Both the position numbers and the translations under genes were made by a program. The notes under the pieces were generated by a model. That model ran no database searches, had not been told where the DNA came from, and was given only the letters and a program-made list of their open reading frames with translations. DNA of 64,000 nt from Chrysophaeum taylorii (taxonomy: Eukaryota; Sar; Pelagophyceae; Pelagomonadales; Pelagomonadaceae), in the NCBI GenBank assembly GCA_029834535.1, contig JAQMWT010000126.1:1-64000 (forward strand). The letters run 5' to 3'. Of the stretch, positions 22,009-35,600 are shown piece after piece. Within the stretch, counting starts at the first letter, position 1; each line of letters opens with the position of its first letter.

Positions 22009-24560
22009 TTGCTTGCAGTAAGCGCTGCCGCAACGACGACTTTGCCCCGATGCCGACTTCCCGCCTCTGAGTGCTCCGAGAGATCAAGAAACGTAAACGC
22101 ATCCCGACGGCCGGCGTCGACGACGTGCTTTTTAGAAGATCCGGCCCGATCGAGTCGAGGCGATAGGCAGGTTTTTCGGCGGGCGTCAGAGTCGTCGACG
22201 CTGAGGCGGCTGCCGTCCGTCCAGAGGCTCCACTACGACCTCGGTCACTCTCGCGGTCAAAAGGGCGTCTCCAACGGCACCATCGACGACGAGGTGGGCT
22301 CCTCGAGCGTGGCGTCCGCGTTGGACAAGGAGAAGGCCATCGCCAGTCGCTCGACCGCTTCGCTCCGGCGGCCGCCTGCGCTGCGCCCAGCGCACAATCG
22401 CAGTCGCAGTCGCCTGAGCTGCGCGGAGACAGTTGCGGAACAGCACTGTAAGGTCCTGCACAACTCGAGCCAGCAAGGGCGTCCCAGCAACACCGCGTTG
22501 TGGGCCGAGTTTTTGCCGTTATGGTGGCAAACGAAAAAGAGACCTTCGAGGTCGAGAAGGCCGAGGTCCGTCGAGAGCAACAACTCAAGGTCCAGCGTCA
22601 GCGGAGCGAGGAGGCTGCGGCGTTGAAGCGGAAGCGCGCTCTGCAGGCGGTGGCTGAAGAGAAACAGGCGGCGGTGACCGGGGCGGCGACGGAGCGGACT
22701 AAGGCGCAGCTGGCTAAAAAGTGCGACCCGGCGAAGATGCACCAGCTCCAGCGCAGCTACGCCGACGTCAAAAGGGATGCGAAGCAGCTGGCCCTCGACA
22801 AGGCCGAGGCCGAGCGTAGAGCGCGGGACGAGGAGATCGCGATCGACTACGGGCGCGCGTCGCCGAGCTCGAGAAGCGAGACGCCACTAATCAAGTTCTC
22901 CATGCCGGCCAACAGGCGTCGGTGCTGGCAAGGGCCTGGCCTCCGTGGGTGCGACACCTCTGTATTCGTCTGCTGGCGTTGCGCGTCGCGCCGTCCGAGG
23001 TCTCTGAAGTCATCGCATCGATCGTGATCGACGGTCATCGGGGAAGAGTGCACCGCCGAGATGGAGCTCCCGTCCGAAACCTGCGAAGCGTGATGGGACG
23101 TCTCCACGAGCTCCTCTTAACCTCAACGAGGGCGAGGTTTCTCGCCTTCCAATAATCGGACGCGTCGCCGCTCAAGGAGCTCATCGTAACTCCGAATCGA
23201 AAGCGAGCACGGAGTTCGAGACTGGACCATGGGCGCCACAAAGCTCGCCGACCAGACCGCACACGGCAAATCTCAGGCTATTTTTCAGCCCGCTTCAGCG
23301 ATATCCAGAGCACCCTCGATTAGTTCCGTGGGGTGTACGCGAAGCTTCATGGCTCGGCGGACGGAATTTCAGCGACATCGTTCGCAGTCTTGCAGGTGCT
23401 GTCGGGACGGCCGACAACTCAGGGGCGGCCTTGGCAAGCGTCCGAGAGCGGGCCGATGAGCATGCCGTCAAGCGTCAGCGCCGAGCCATCGCCACTGCCG
23501 AAGGAACAGACAGAGGTGGTAGTGGTGGAAGGAAATCCGCCCGCCCCCCTATCGTCTCGACCAGCACGACGACGACAAGAAAAACTGTGACGGCCTTGAT
23601 TGAAGCAGCGCGAATAATGGGGCGGCTGGACTACACAAGGCGAAAGCCGCCGCTCGTCGCCAAGCAGCGATCGATCGGCAGCGTGCGCGAAACAAATGCC
23701 GAAACGATCGCGGCGGCGCTCGATTGAGCCGTTAACGACATGACCTTGGATGCCATCGAGAAGGTGGTGACCCTTGTCAGCAACCAGGAGCTGGAGGGAC
23801 AAACCCCAGGCTCGCAGAGTTGGAAAAAAAGCTCGACGACGCCGAACTCGCCAAGCTCCGTAGCAGCAACAATGCAAGATGCTCGTCAGCAACATTGCTC
23901 GCTCGCTACACCCACGGCATGGGCATGGGCGACCTCAAGCCCAAGTCCTACACTTCGACAAAGGACGCACAGGTCGGCCAGTTTTTTGGTTCAGAAGCGA
24001 ATGTTGTTGCCTTTTTAACAACAAGCATCTCAAGCAGCAGATCTACCGCAAGATCAAAATGGAGAGGTTTGCGTTGACGGATGATGAAGCCCGTTGTTGT
24101 TCCGCAGCGACGACCGCCGCCGGTGCTTGGTACGGCAACACAGGAGCGCAGGGCCCTGGACGCTCGGCGGCGCCTTGTGAGCGACGCTGAGTTCAAGGAG
24201 GAAAAAGCCGGGAATGCTCTATGACCACAAAGCGAGCACAAAGCGCAAGCGAGTGGCGAAGCGAGACCAGCTGCCTTCGATTGTCGACTCTCTTGTTGGC
24301 CAGCGAGTCGAGGTGCTGTGGGAGCTCGAGGTTTCCAAACCTGCGGCCCATCCAGGCGAGATTGAGACCGTCTCGGATGCGAATTCAAAAGATGGCCGCA
24401 GCAGAAAAAAACTTAGGAGTGAAAGAATATCCCTCGGCTGCGACGACGGCTTGAATCTCCGGTTGGCTCAAAGCAAATCGTCCGTCCGACGTTTTTTCAA
24501 GGCACCAAACCTGGCTCCTGGCGCTTTTTTCGAGCTCGACACCAACGAATAATGCGACGA
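22009..24560 (+). pseudogene. Degraded coiled-coil protein gene(s), Tudor-like C-terminus
   Basis: Plus-strand pieces in shifting frames look like one decayed gene. 22500-22870 encodes a Lys/Glu/Ala-rich coiled coil (EVRREQQLKVQRQRSEEAA, KAEAERRARDEE). About 23810-24000 encodes LAELEKKLDDAELAKLRSS followed by HGMGMGDLKPKSY. About 24150-24550 encodes a basic stretch and then LVGQRVEVLWELE, which resembles the first strands of a Tudor-like domain, ending GAFFELDTNE. I do not know this family by name. The frame changes, with no convincing intron borders, suggest a pseudogene or a repeat-borne gene. The opposite-strand ORFs here look like shadows. Confidence 0.4.
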
Positions 24561-24993
24561 GGATGTGGATGAAATGGCGGGAGGCATCTTCTTTTAAGAT
24601 GACATGGGCGTTTTCTTTCACCGACGAGCTCGCCGATTGGCGGGCCGACTGTCGCCGACGGCCAACCAGCCGCCCAAAAAATGGTCGACTTCGCACCGTG
24701 TGCTTGTCAGGAGTTCTCCGGAGGAACCGCATTGTCGGGCGGTTTCGCTTTCATGCGTTTTTACCTGGATTTCTACGTACACTCTCAAGCAGCCGGTCCC
24801 TTCTCATATGCTCATCAGCGAGGCCCTAGGAGATAAAGCAGCATAAAATCACGGAGCTACGAGGGTGGCCTCAGGACCAAACTGGCCAGTTCGAAGCCCC
24901 TTTCGACGTCTATCGACTTTCCCCGGGCATTCAGCGGCAAGGGGGGGGGGTGCACGCGGAACCCACTGGGTCCTTCACCCCCCCCCCCTACTC

Positions 24994-27067
24994 TCATTTA
25001 CGGAGTCGGCCTTTAAAAACAAACCCTAGCCCGGAGGTAAGAGAGTCCTGTTCTCGCTCGTCGTCGAGAGCGCCCCACTCGAAAAAAGGAACGTAAACAA
25101 CGTCCCAGCCAAGCCGCTCCTTGAAGCGCGTAGACCCGTTCTCAACCCTCGTTCCCTTGAGGTAGTGGTACGGCCCATCGACTTCGACCGCGCACTTGGT
25201 GTCAGGTTGAGCCATGTCGAGCGTCAATCCCTCTTCGGTCACGCGCTCGAAGACGTGCGGCGTCCAGCCAACTCGGTCGAGCACAGGCGCAACGTCGCGC
25301 TGGAATTGGGATGGTGATGGGTCCTGACGTTGATACGCCGCGAGGAGCATCTGCTGGTGCTTCGACAGCGGGGAGCTCGAGTCGGGAAACGCGAGGTGAA
25401 AAAGTGCAGCGAAGCAAGGTGGAGCTGCGACAAGTGGCGATCATCGAGGGCATGGAGATCTCTGACAGCTCTGCGAGCGAGCTCGGCGAAAAACTCGGGG
25501 TCCTTTTTCCAGTCGACGCAGGCTAAAGCCCACGCCGTGCCGTATTGGCGATGGTTCTGCGGCGGATTGAACTCGTCTAGCCGCTTAGAAGCTGCGCCGG
25601 CGATCGCCGCGAAGAGCTGAGGTGCTTCGATGCCCGCCGTCGCGAAGGCCCACGCCGTGTTGGCGAGGTTCTGCGGATTGAATTCGCCCAACCGCGAAAG
25701 AGCCGCGCCGGCGATCGCCGCGAAGAGATGAGGTGCCTCGATGCCCGCCGTCGCGAAGGCCCACGCCGTGTTGGCACTGCGGATTGAACTCGTCCAGCCG
25801 CGTAGACGCTGCGCCAGCGATCGCCGCGAAAAGCTGAGGTGCCTCGATGCCCGCTGTCGCGAACGCCCACGCCGTGTTGGCGAGCTCCTGCGGTTTGAAC
25901 TCGTCCAGCCGCTTCGAAGCTAAGCCGGCGATTGCCGCGAAGAGCTGAGGTGCCTCGATGCCCGCGGTCGCGAAGGCCCACGCTGTGTTGACAAGCCCCT
26001 GCGGGTTGAACTCGCCCAACCGCGAAGGAGCCGCGACAGCAATCGTCGCGAAGAGCCGAGGTGCCTCGATGCCGGCCTTCGCGAAGGCCCACGCCGCGTT
26101 GGCGAGGTTCTGCGGCGGATTGAACTCGTCCAGCCGCGTAGACGCTGCGCCAGCGATCGCCGCGAAGAGCTGCGGTACGTCGATGCCCGCCGTCGCGAAG
26201 GCCCACGCCGTATTGGCGAGGTTCTGCGGATTGAATTCGCACAGCCGCGATAAAGCAGCTGCGGCGATCGCCGCGAAGAGCTGCGGTACGTCGATGCTCG
26301 CCGTCGCGAAGGCCCACGCCGCGTTGGCGAGCTCCTGGGGATTGAACTCTCGAACGCAGCGTCGACAAGAGCCTGCGAGGGCCATCACACGAGAATCGCC
26401 TCGGATGCCGCGATATCGGCCTCCCAATTTGGCAACACGGTGCGCGGCAGTCTCGCCAAATTCCGAGCGTCGAAGTCGTCCCCTCGAGCCGCGAAGAGCG
26501 AGAGAATTGACTCGGGAGTCGCATCGCGGCCCGTAATCTGTTTACCCCATCGAATTTGTTGCCATCGCGGTGACTCGCTCGGTGTGGCGTGCGTCGCGGC
26601 GCAGCGTCTCAACCCCCTCGTCGTCGCGTCGGCGACTGAGGTGAACCGCGCACTTCTCGACGACCGTCGCGGTTGTCGTACGCGTCAGACAGTCGTCGCC
26701 TCGGAAGCGATCGAGACCGGCGCACCACGTCGCGGCACAAATTGTCTACATGGTCAGGGATTCGTCGTCGTGTTATCGGGGAATGCGAGCGGCGTCGGTC
26801 GTCTCGCCCCTGCTGGTCTTCGTACGATCGGTATTGCCTCTTAAGATGCTGGGGCGAGTCGTCGCGTCGCTTCTCCCAGTCTCCTCGTGTATCATCGCTG
26901 CGCCTCGGGTCTCGACGGCGAGGCGTGGGCTCGTCGACGCGCCAGTTCCGATCGTCGTCGCGGCGAACTCTCTTCTCGGGCGTCGATCCATCAAAAAGTC
27001 CGTTTGCACCAGGAGCAGCGGACCTCTCCTGAATCTTAGATACCCTCATCGAAGAACGTACACGCAA
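24994..27067 (-). CDS. OPR/RAP-domain organelle RNA-binding protein, frame-disrupted
   Basis: On the minus strand an Arg/Ser-rich lead (27067-26612) precedes a block ending SILSLFAARGDDFDARNLA. About eight tandem repeats of 37-38 residues follow (NPQNLANTAWAFATAGIEAP + QLFAAIAGAA), then a C-terminal RAP domain (about 25340-24994) with AVEVDGPYHY, STRFKERLGWDVVYVPFFEW. Such octotricopeptide-like repeats with RAP bind specific RNAs in plastids or mitochondria; RAP resembles a restriction-endonuclease fold. At least four frame changes interrupt it, near 26620, 26390, 25770 and 25540-25380. The one at about 25770 is visible as a repeat lacking five bases relative to its siblings. It is either a recent pseudogene or carries assembly indels. 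The start is uncertain. Confidence 0.7.
25500..26400 (-). repeat. Array of about eight 111-114 bp coding repeats
   Basis: The plus strand shows GCGAAGGCCCACGCCGTGTT (and close variants) at about 25525, 25637, 25753, 25861, 25971, 26082, 26197 and 26308. The spacing of 108-116 bp corresponds to one OPR-like helix pair per unit. Units are 85-95% alike by eye, implying recent expansion or gene conversion. Confidence 0.8.
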
Positions 27068-27089
27068 GCAGCAAAAGCCGATTTTCGGA

Positions 27090-29473
27090 TTTAGGATCGC
27101 TTTGGCTTGGAGCGCGCATAGCTAGGCTCCACTCTCTGATTCATCGGGCGTCGTCGTCGTGGTAAAGAAGTTTGTTTGTTTTCCGGGGGCGGCGGCGCTC
27201 GCGATGAGTTCTTTAGGCCGGGCGGGTCTTCGATACCGTCGCCTACTCCCGAGGCGCATTTGGTGAGGTTGCTGCGCTGCGAGGTTGAAAAAATGGACTT
27301 CCTCCATAGTCTACTTGCCCGCTCTAGCCTGATGCGCCAAATAAAGTTATTCGCCGACTCAAGAGAGTGGCAAGTCCTCTTGGAAGTCGTCCGTCGAGAT
27401 TCTCGCGCGTCGACCGCTACTTTTTTTTTTTTTTGCTCCAGAATGGTCCAGCGCCGTCCGTTGTTGAAAACAGACTCGTGTTGAAGAGCAAAATGATACG
27501 CGCCTCGCCCGTCGATCACTCTTGCACATGATGACATCGTGCGTGCGATAAGCTTCCGCGTGGATTTTTTCCATGCGCGAAGGAGTAACGGCGGCCTGCT
27601 TCACGAACATCGTTCGTGGCAAGCACTGTCGCATAATAAATTTCCCAATCGTATGGGCCTTTATTCTGGTTCCCGTCTCTCGATAACGTCTCTGCCCTAA
27701 ACTCGTGAACGCGAACCGGATGCCAGTTCTGACCGGCGCGATTCGACTCGATTATTATTAGGGCAGCGACGGACTGTTTTATCAATGTCGCCAACTGGAG
27801 TAGTTCAACCGTGGCGGGAACTCGCTCCAAGATCTTAGGACGAGAATTCTCGGCAGCACCATCTTCAATCTGCCGTTGTATGGAAAAGAAGAAAAGAGAG
27901 TTGGTCGTGAAGAAAGACGCGACAATCAAGACGCAGCAGCGTGATGCTCGACCTCAAAAATGTTCAGGCATCCATCATTTGGTCGGGCCGAGGCGGCGGC
28001 GGCGGCGGTGGCGGCGGCCAAGCGTAGAACACGGGATATTAAAACCACGCGACATCAGCATCAACGTGCCACAGCAAAAACAGCATGGATATTTGTCACA
28101 AAAAAGGCTCCGCGTACTAGGACGTGAAAAGCAACGCCGTATGCAACGGGAAAAGCAGATGGTCGTCGTAAATTCAAGGGCGAGAGACGGTAAAGTTAAG
28201 CTCGCGACCACGTACGGGAGCACGCGAACGCCATTGCAACCGCCAAGAAAGTCGCCGACGTGTGCACCCAGATGGACACCGCGACGAATTAGGTTCCCGG
28301 CTACTCTCACAGGCCGTAACCCTGTGACCCTCCCCTCTTTTCACGTCTTGCAGAGAAATCTACAACTCTTATGCCGTCCGCCCGTCGAGAACGACATCTC
28401 TTCCTTTCCCCGTATTCTCCACTTTCACGCAACTTTTTATTACGAGTAGTCCTCTTAAGGTTATGCGTAGTTTCTACGTGTCGTCTGTCGTGTGCTATGG
28501 CTATAGGGGAACTAACCTGTCCCCTGAACTCTAACCTGCCAGACTCACGCGGTGTCCGAGGCGGGATGCTTCGTAGGGGGACTTTTCTCACCAGTGCACC
28601 GCAGAATCCTCTGGAGGTTTTTATTATAAGGGGTCCTGCCTGAAGAACCATGTGTTGCATGCACGCAACCGATGGGCATTAGACTGTTTTTTTTTTCCGC
28701 GCCGGTCTAGCCTCGCCATGCAACATGAATTGTATTCAACTACGGGCTCTACGTACAACACGGCAAGACTGTATAACCTCGTGTGTCTGTCTATATGTTC
28801 TCGTGTTGTCGTTTTGGAGTGTTGGTGTGCGTGCGTTTTGTTTTGTTAAATGTAGTAGAGTGTACACGCGCCACGGAATATTTTGGGTATCTCTAATACG
28901 GAGTACCACCACCACACCTTACGATTGCCAGTCGGTGCTAATCGCACTGATTGGAATCATCACAGTTTGTACAGAGGCATGATGATATGCATCTCGTTTA
29001 CCCGATGGGCGCACATAGACACCCTCTAGGCAGAGCCCCTTAGAATGTCTAGGGGTAGTTCTTTCAGTAAGATCCTACTCTGACCAGAACCTGATTCACG
29101 TCACAGTTCTCGTGGCGGAAAAAGCAGGCGGCAGAGAGCTCCAAAAGCAGTCGCCGGGGCTGACATCATTATGCTCGAGGCACCCGAGTTCCCCAATAAC
29201 GCGAATCGCTTCTTCCAGTTGCGGAGCCGGAATGTTTTTTCTTTGCAAATCCGGCAAATTCGGCAGATGCTGCGGTTTCACCATTTGCTGCCGCCGCCAT
29301 ATATGTGTACGACTCGTACGAGGCGTACACAAGATCTTGCGTGGACTACGAAGTCCGAAGTCTGCCTACGGGAGTGGAAGAACGCCAAAGCGGCTTAACT
29401 TCTTAATCTAGCATCAGTTGATGAATTACCCCTCCTGAAAAATTTCAGACCTGGCACGAGAGAAAATTTGAAG
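27090..29473. other. Poorly coding region with weak hypothetical ORFs
   Basis: Two ORFs have a protein-like composition but no known motif. On minus, 27516-27929 includes ATVELLQLATLIKQSVAALI and VRVHEFRAETLSRDG. On plus, 27811-28449 encodes a 212-residue very basic protein. They overlap, so at most one is likely real. A T-run lies at 27421-27435 and a (GGC)n-like tract at about 27990-28020. From 28450 to 29473 I see nothing I can assign. Confidence 0.3.
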
Positions 29474-29672
29474 TAGGGTTAGTATCTCCCTGTTCTAGGG
29501 TTAGTTCCCTTAACACCCCCACCTCTTTGATTTAAGAAAACGCTGTGTTTGTTATTTATTTATTCATTCACGCCGGCTGCTGTTCTCGTTGTAGAGACAG
29601 AAACCGTTAGAACAGACTGCCACTGCTCTCGACTCTGCTGAAGGGTAGCACAGTACAAATTACTCTTCTCTA
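29474..29672 (+). repeat. 5' LTR of the large copia element
   Basis: It matches 38991-39187 from TAGGGTTAGT through CTGTTCTAGGGTTAGTTCCC to CTCTTCTCTA. The 5' copy continues to a second CTGTTCTCTAG at 29705, so the exact inner border is uncertain by about 33 bp. Confidence 0.75.
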
Positions 29673-32600
29673 TATAACACACACAGTAAGAAATACTGTT
29701 CTCTAGGTATTGGGCACCAGTCCCGGTATCAACAGAGTGTCAGGATTTCCAGAAGAGTATCGCTCCCTGACGTTCCTGAACCAAGGCAAAATGCCAACCA
29801 ACCAAGATCTTCAAAAAAAAAGGGTTTGCGGTCACTCAGAAGACCGAACATGCTCAAGCCATGCAAGACCAAGAAGCTCGCATAGAGGCAAAGCATCAAA
29901 GGGAGATGCTAGCGCGCAAAAACAAGACAACGACGCTCGCTTCCAAGCTCTCCAAGCGCAACTCGACGCCATGCTGACACCACCTGCCGTTGCTGCTGCG
30001 GCTCCGCCTCCCACTCCGGCTGTTGTTGTTGCAAGATCCCAAGACTAAGGTTAACACCTTTAGTGACCCACCTAGCGCCGTCCGTCCTCGAGTCAACGGA
30101 CTTTGCGCAAGTCACACCCCAAATGCCTTCGTTTCGCGTCATGCAGTTGTTCGTAGAACATCTGATGCCTGCCTGAAACAGGCATAACCCAATACTTCCT
30201 GCATGGCTTCTACACGTGGGAAGAATCCTTGTCTTGCGCGGATCTAACGATCTCGCTGACGCTCTTCTTCTCGAAGAATACGACAAGGACCCCGACCACC
30301 ACGCTACATCAGGGAACACACAAGATTTCCAAGGCCGTTACGTCTACTACAAGGGTGTCTACCGCAAGTTCGGCAAACACTTTTTCTGGAGAACGTCTAC
30401 GAGCCCAAGCTGCTCCAGGAACTTAAAGACGAAGACAAGGACACGACCGAAACGACAAAAGGAGAGATGTATCCGACCACCCAACCTCGCCTCCAAGGAA
30501 AAGAAGCCGACTTCATTCATCGTGTACCTCCGCGAGACCGTGCGCCCCCTCTTTCGCCGTTTCCTGCATGCCGGTAGCGACTCCGTCAAGCACCCAGCAT
30601 ACGACGAAATCGACGCACTCGGATCTTCCCATCCGATAGGACTCGAATTTGTGCTCCAAGTTCGCCTAGCACTTGACAAGCACGCGGGCCAGAACCACGT
30701 CCACCACGCGCATTATGTCTATAATGCCTTTCTGGGCACGCCGTTCAACCCAGAGATCCACGAGCCTGCTCACTACGTTGAGACTACATGCGTCAAGTAT
30801 ACGGCAGCAACTGCGCCAGATCGATCACTAGCGACTCTTCTCTTCAACTCTCCGATGACAAGATCCTCCCCAAGAAATACACCAAATGCTCCGGTTCAAG
30901 TACCCCCCAAGTTTACTCGACTCCCGCGCCCCATCGCACGTCAAGGGCTTCGCACGTCTTGCCAATTGTTTACGTACCCCAAACGACTCCTTGCTACTCG
31001 ACGAAGACAAGGAAGCGATAAACCATCTTCCCAAGCTCATCATTACCGTCATCTCCACCTTCGAGCGCAACTTTTGGGCTCACCTCAAGCCTCACCCAAC
31101 TCTTGATTTCAAGCCGTTGCGATTCGTCGCGGACTTTGGTCGTCTGCCGACTAAGGACAAAGACAACCCCCGTTTTTTCTCCCGCCGTCATGGTCTCCAC
31201 CGAAAACGATGATGACACCTCTCCCTCTGGAGATGAAGCCCCTCCGGATCCCGATGAAGACACCGACCCCGTCGCCGTTTTTCGCGCGGAGGCCAACCTT
31301 GCTCGAGATGAAGACAATGACCTCATCCACCAACTCCACGCCTACCGCAAAAAGCAAAAATTTCGCGGCACCCCAAGAAGCCCCCCCCGAACAAAAAGCC
31401 TCCCAATCCTCGCTCCCCGTCTTACTACGACATCAATGACAGTCCTAAGCCCAAGGCCACACCTGTCACCCCAACGAAGAACAAGCAAAACCCCCGTGCT
31501 TCTCCTGTCATCCCCGACAAACGCGAGCACCCGCACCTTCGCAAGGTCACCTTTCCCACACAACAACCGCATCCACCAAAGCCATCTATCTACTCCTGAC
31601 CAACGCTTCATAAAGGTCCATCTTCGTCAAGTTTGCCGCAAGCTCCAAACCATACGACGCAATCTAAGCCAAGCCGGTCGCCCGCACACGTCCAGCTCCG
31701 AACGCACGACCAAGCTCATCAACCTCATCAACACTATCACCGATGAGATACTTCTCTCTGAAGCCGATAGTGAAGCCGCAGAATTTCTTCTTCAGATGCT
31801 GTCGTCCGATTCCCAGGACGATCCACCTAATGAGGGCGAAGCCGAAACCGATGAACAAGATGAAAAAGGACACCTCGGTTTCTATGACGACCACGGTCAG
31901 CTAGACCTCTACGACGACACCATTCCCGAAATCAATGATGAAGATGACTCCGCCGAAGACTACGCACGACGTCACAGCGTGACTATATGCGTGCTCTACA
32001 CCAGAGTCAGCTTTTTCGCTGATGGTTGCCGACGACGACGCCTGTGCCGCCAACCACATCTTGTCCAAGCATTACGATACCGAATTTCCCGACGTCGTCC
32101 ACCATTTCTCCCAGAGTCGCAGATTTTCTTTGTGCAACATACACTCCCGTTAAGTCACCCACGAAGAAAAACTCGCTGCATGGTTGCAATGGCCCCGGTA
32201 CCGACATCTCCTTAATTGACGGTGGTGCATCCTTCTGCTTCACTCGCACAATTCACCACTTTGTTCCCGAGTCCATACGCCGGATTCCCGAACACACCAT
32301 TCATATGGGAAGAGGTACCCTTACCAGCCACTTCATCGGTGTTAAACCGTTGTATTTGCAGGCTGCGGGTCTCTCCTCAAAGGATACAAAACCGGTTACG
32401 CTTTATATCTCGTCTTTATGGTCGTCCCGCAATTCAGAAAAGGTCTCCAAGTTATCGCGACATCTCAGCTCAAAGCTCTGCATGTACAAGCCACCGATCC
32501 GCCACAGCCCCACGAGCCATATCTATACGAACTTCTAAAGTCATCAACCGTCGATCCGCACGATTATACAACTCCTCCTAGGAATAACCGCCGTGCTACT

Positions 32601-35600
32601 CGCCACTCGCAAACCTAACGGCCTGTTGTCCCTGCCGTCCCATCATCCAAAGCAAACATTTATAACTGTGCTTAGTTTCGACAGTCACTCAAGGATGAGA
32701 TTGCACACATCATGTCGCCAAGACACGCTCTAAATCGCACACGCTCGATTTCGCCAAGCTACAGAATCATTCCCTGTTTTTAACGGAACTGCTCAACCTC
32801 TCGTCCAATACGCCTTCAATGGCTCCCCAGACCTCTCTGTGCAAGCACAACCCCTCCGGTCAAAACAGCCATTATTGCAGGTTGACTTCACCAGGAAGGT
32901 TTCGACACACATTTTTTGCAAACGATTCGACAAACGCCTTACTGTCGTGGTCACCTGCGAAATCAACCATAATATGCGCACCCGTGCGCAACAACTCTTT
33001 CCGCACGCTCAGCACCATGCGGACCTAAGGAAGCTCAATGCCGCACTCCAAACCGGCAAAATACGACTACCTCCGTTCGACTCGGCAGTTTTCACATTGC
33101 CATGTCAACATCTGAGTGTAATGAAAGAATACGACGACGCCTATGCCACTCCGGTCACCGCCAACCTTTTCGTCCAAGAACAAATCCGCTTCGTTCGTTG
33201 CACGCTCCCGACCTACGCCATTGTCGAAAACGTACCTCCCAACCCCCGCACTCACCACGAGTATGCTCAACTCGAAAAAAAGGGTTATTTATGAGCGCTT
33301 AGGCTACTTCCGCCACCCCGGTGTCTACAATGCCTCTGCTTTTGGTGACGTCATCAGCAACAAGACACGCTATCTCGCTGTGTATGCCCGGCACCCGCTC
33401 ACCGGCTACAACCTCGGGAAAACCGCCTTTCCTTGGTTAACCTCGCCTCCGAGCATGGTTCCTCTTCTGGACCCCAGTCACACCATCCCTGACGATTCTA
33501 TGGATCGCCAAACCCGCCCTTCATGGTACCGTGCCCCGCTCCACATTGGACTACTACCAGCACAAGGCTACCTACTCCTACAAGCCCGCCAACGCCTCGA
33601 AACTCTCGATTTCCGAAAACGCACGCATCTGCCGAATGCTTGCCCGCTTCACCAAGCCCTTCACGGATCTAGGTCTCGACGCCAACGGCGCTCCCTACGC
33701 CGCCATGACCCATATCTCCCATCTCCTGGTTTTCACATTACTGCACAATCACTTGTCGCACCATCCAACTCTCGCCGCTTGGAACACCCTCCGCTGTTTT
33801 CATGCCTCCGAGTCTCAATGTGTTTATCACTTGGATGGAGCCATCACCGGCACTGCCGCTACTGCCATCGCCTGTGGCTACTTCCCGCGCGCCTCCCTCA
33901 CCCTCCATTCCAGGCCCCCTCGCACCTTGGACTGTTCCCACCAACCCGCAGTCTTCTCCCCAACGCACGCCGTTTCCCTGGATGTTCCCAAGGGCACCGC
34001 CTTTCTGGTTGTCGCCTACACCACCTCCTTGGCCGCCGCTCACAGCTGCACGCGCCCCTCCACGTGGGTTCACTACATGAATCGCTCTCATCCCGGCTTT
34101 GCTGCGATCGACTCACGAGGGCGAATTTTTACTCTCGATGACCTGACCCCGCGGGACTCATAATGTCCAAAGCCCGTCCCACCTATGCGGACTATGTCGG
34201 CCACATCGACGACACGCTTCAAAAAAGCAACCAAGTGCTACTCGGTCACTGGCTCGTACCCAACAAGCACAAGTTACTCCAAAGCCTTGCTGCTGATCTC
34301 CCCAGACCAAATCTGCTATGCGACCCTCAACGAAATCGCAAAAAATTTGGACACCACTCGGACCCGGAATTGCTTCGGCTCTTCCAACAGCACCCGCCGT
34401 ACTTCGCGTTCAAGGCACTGGCCAACGCCGTCCCGCACCACATGCTGCAGGCAAAGTACAGCGCTATCCTCGCACTCCACGAATCGCACCACCAAGTGAA
34501 CCTTCACATCGAATGGGCAACGATACGCCATGGCGTTCCCAACCCCGGAGACATCAACCAGGTTGCAGAATTCTTCTCGACCATGCCGTCTCTTAGCAGA
34601 GGAGGACCGGAACCTCGCCTCCCTCTTCAATGCCGTTGCAGATGCTCACCATGATGCGATCCGCAAACCAAGCAAATCGAAAAATCTCGAGACGCTTCTT
34701 GCCGAGGCAACCGTTGCCAGAGTCCGAGTTGACAAGCGACCAAGCCCCCCTAGCGCGTCGACCACCGCACTGCCCCCCTTGCACAAGCCCGGCACCAGTC
34801 AGCACGCTATAAGAGTGCTTTTGGTCACTCGCTGGCACCGCATCCATCATCAGCAACCCGAGATGATTCTTCGCCGCACGATTGCCGCTAATGTAACGAA
34901 TATCTTCGCCCAGGTGATGATCGGTATCTGCAAGACTGGGCAGTGAATGCAAGCGCTGTAAATCACATGTCAGCATCCGTCACAAAAACACTTCCTGGTC
35001 ACAGGATGAACTGGCCTATGCTCCTGGTCAACACCTCCACATGGATGTCTCATACCCGAGCATCAGCAAATGCTATGGTGGATTTCGTTACATCATGCAC
35101 TTCGTGTGTATTATTATCTCAGCACACAAGTGGGTCTATTTCCTGCGGAAACTAGACGCACAGGACGTTCTGGCCGGCATCCTCTACGTGGTCAATGTGA
35201 TTAAGGTCGAATTCGATGTCAAGTGGTGAAAATCATCTCGTCTAATGCATTCTCAACTTTCCGCTCCGGAGCGTTCCACCCGCTCAAGGTGCAACTTGGC
35301 ATCCAGTTTCAAATCCTTGGTCGCCACCTCCACCAGCGGAACTTTGCGGAAAACATCATCAAGGAAAACACCCGAGGCACTGTAGTTCGCCTCCTCAACC
35401 TTCGCAGTGTCAGCATCGAAGGAAAGTCTATTGCCGTCGAGTATTATCACCCATTTGCTCTACTGCATAAGATCCAAGCCGATAATCAGCCCTCTCATGG
35501 ACTGCCCTCGCGCACAAACATGACCTGCACCGTCCCCTGGCGCATCATGTCACCCATGGCACCGCTCTTGAAGCTATTTCCCTTTGGCGGCGAACCTGTC

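Noticed and set aside
25958-26536. Plus-strand ORFs over the OPR repeats
   Set aside because: They are antisense shadows of the repeat; the minus strand carries the known NLANTAWAFA pattern and the RAP domain.
28980-29100. tRNA or small RNA gene in the A/T-richer gap before the copia element
   Set aside because: I could not fold a cloverleaf or find A/B box sequences with the right spacing by eye.
29474-29510. Telomere-like repeats (TAGGGTTAG) near the copia ends
   Set aside because: Only one or two units occur, both copies are within the LTR sequence, and they recur in direct orientation at both ends of the element.
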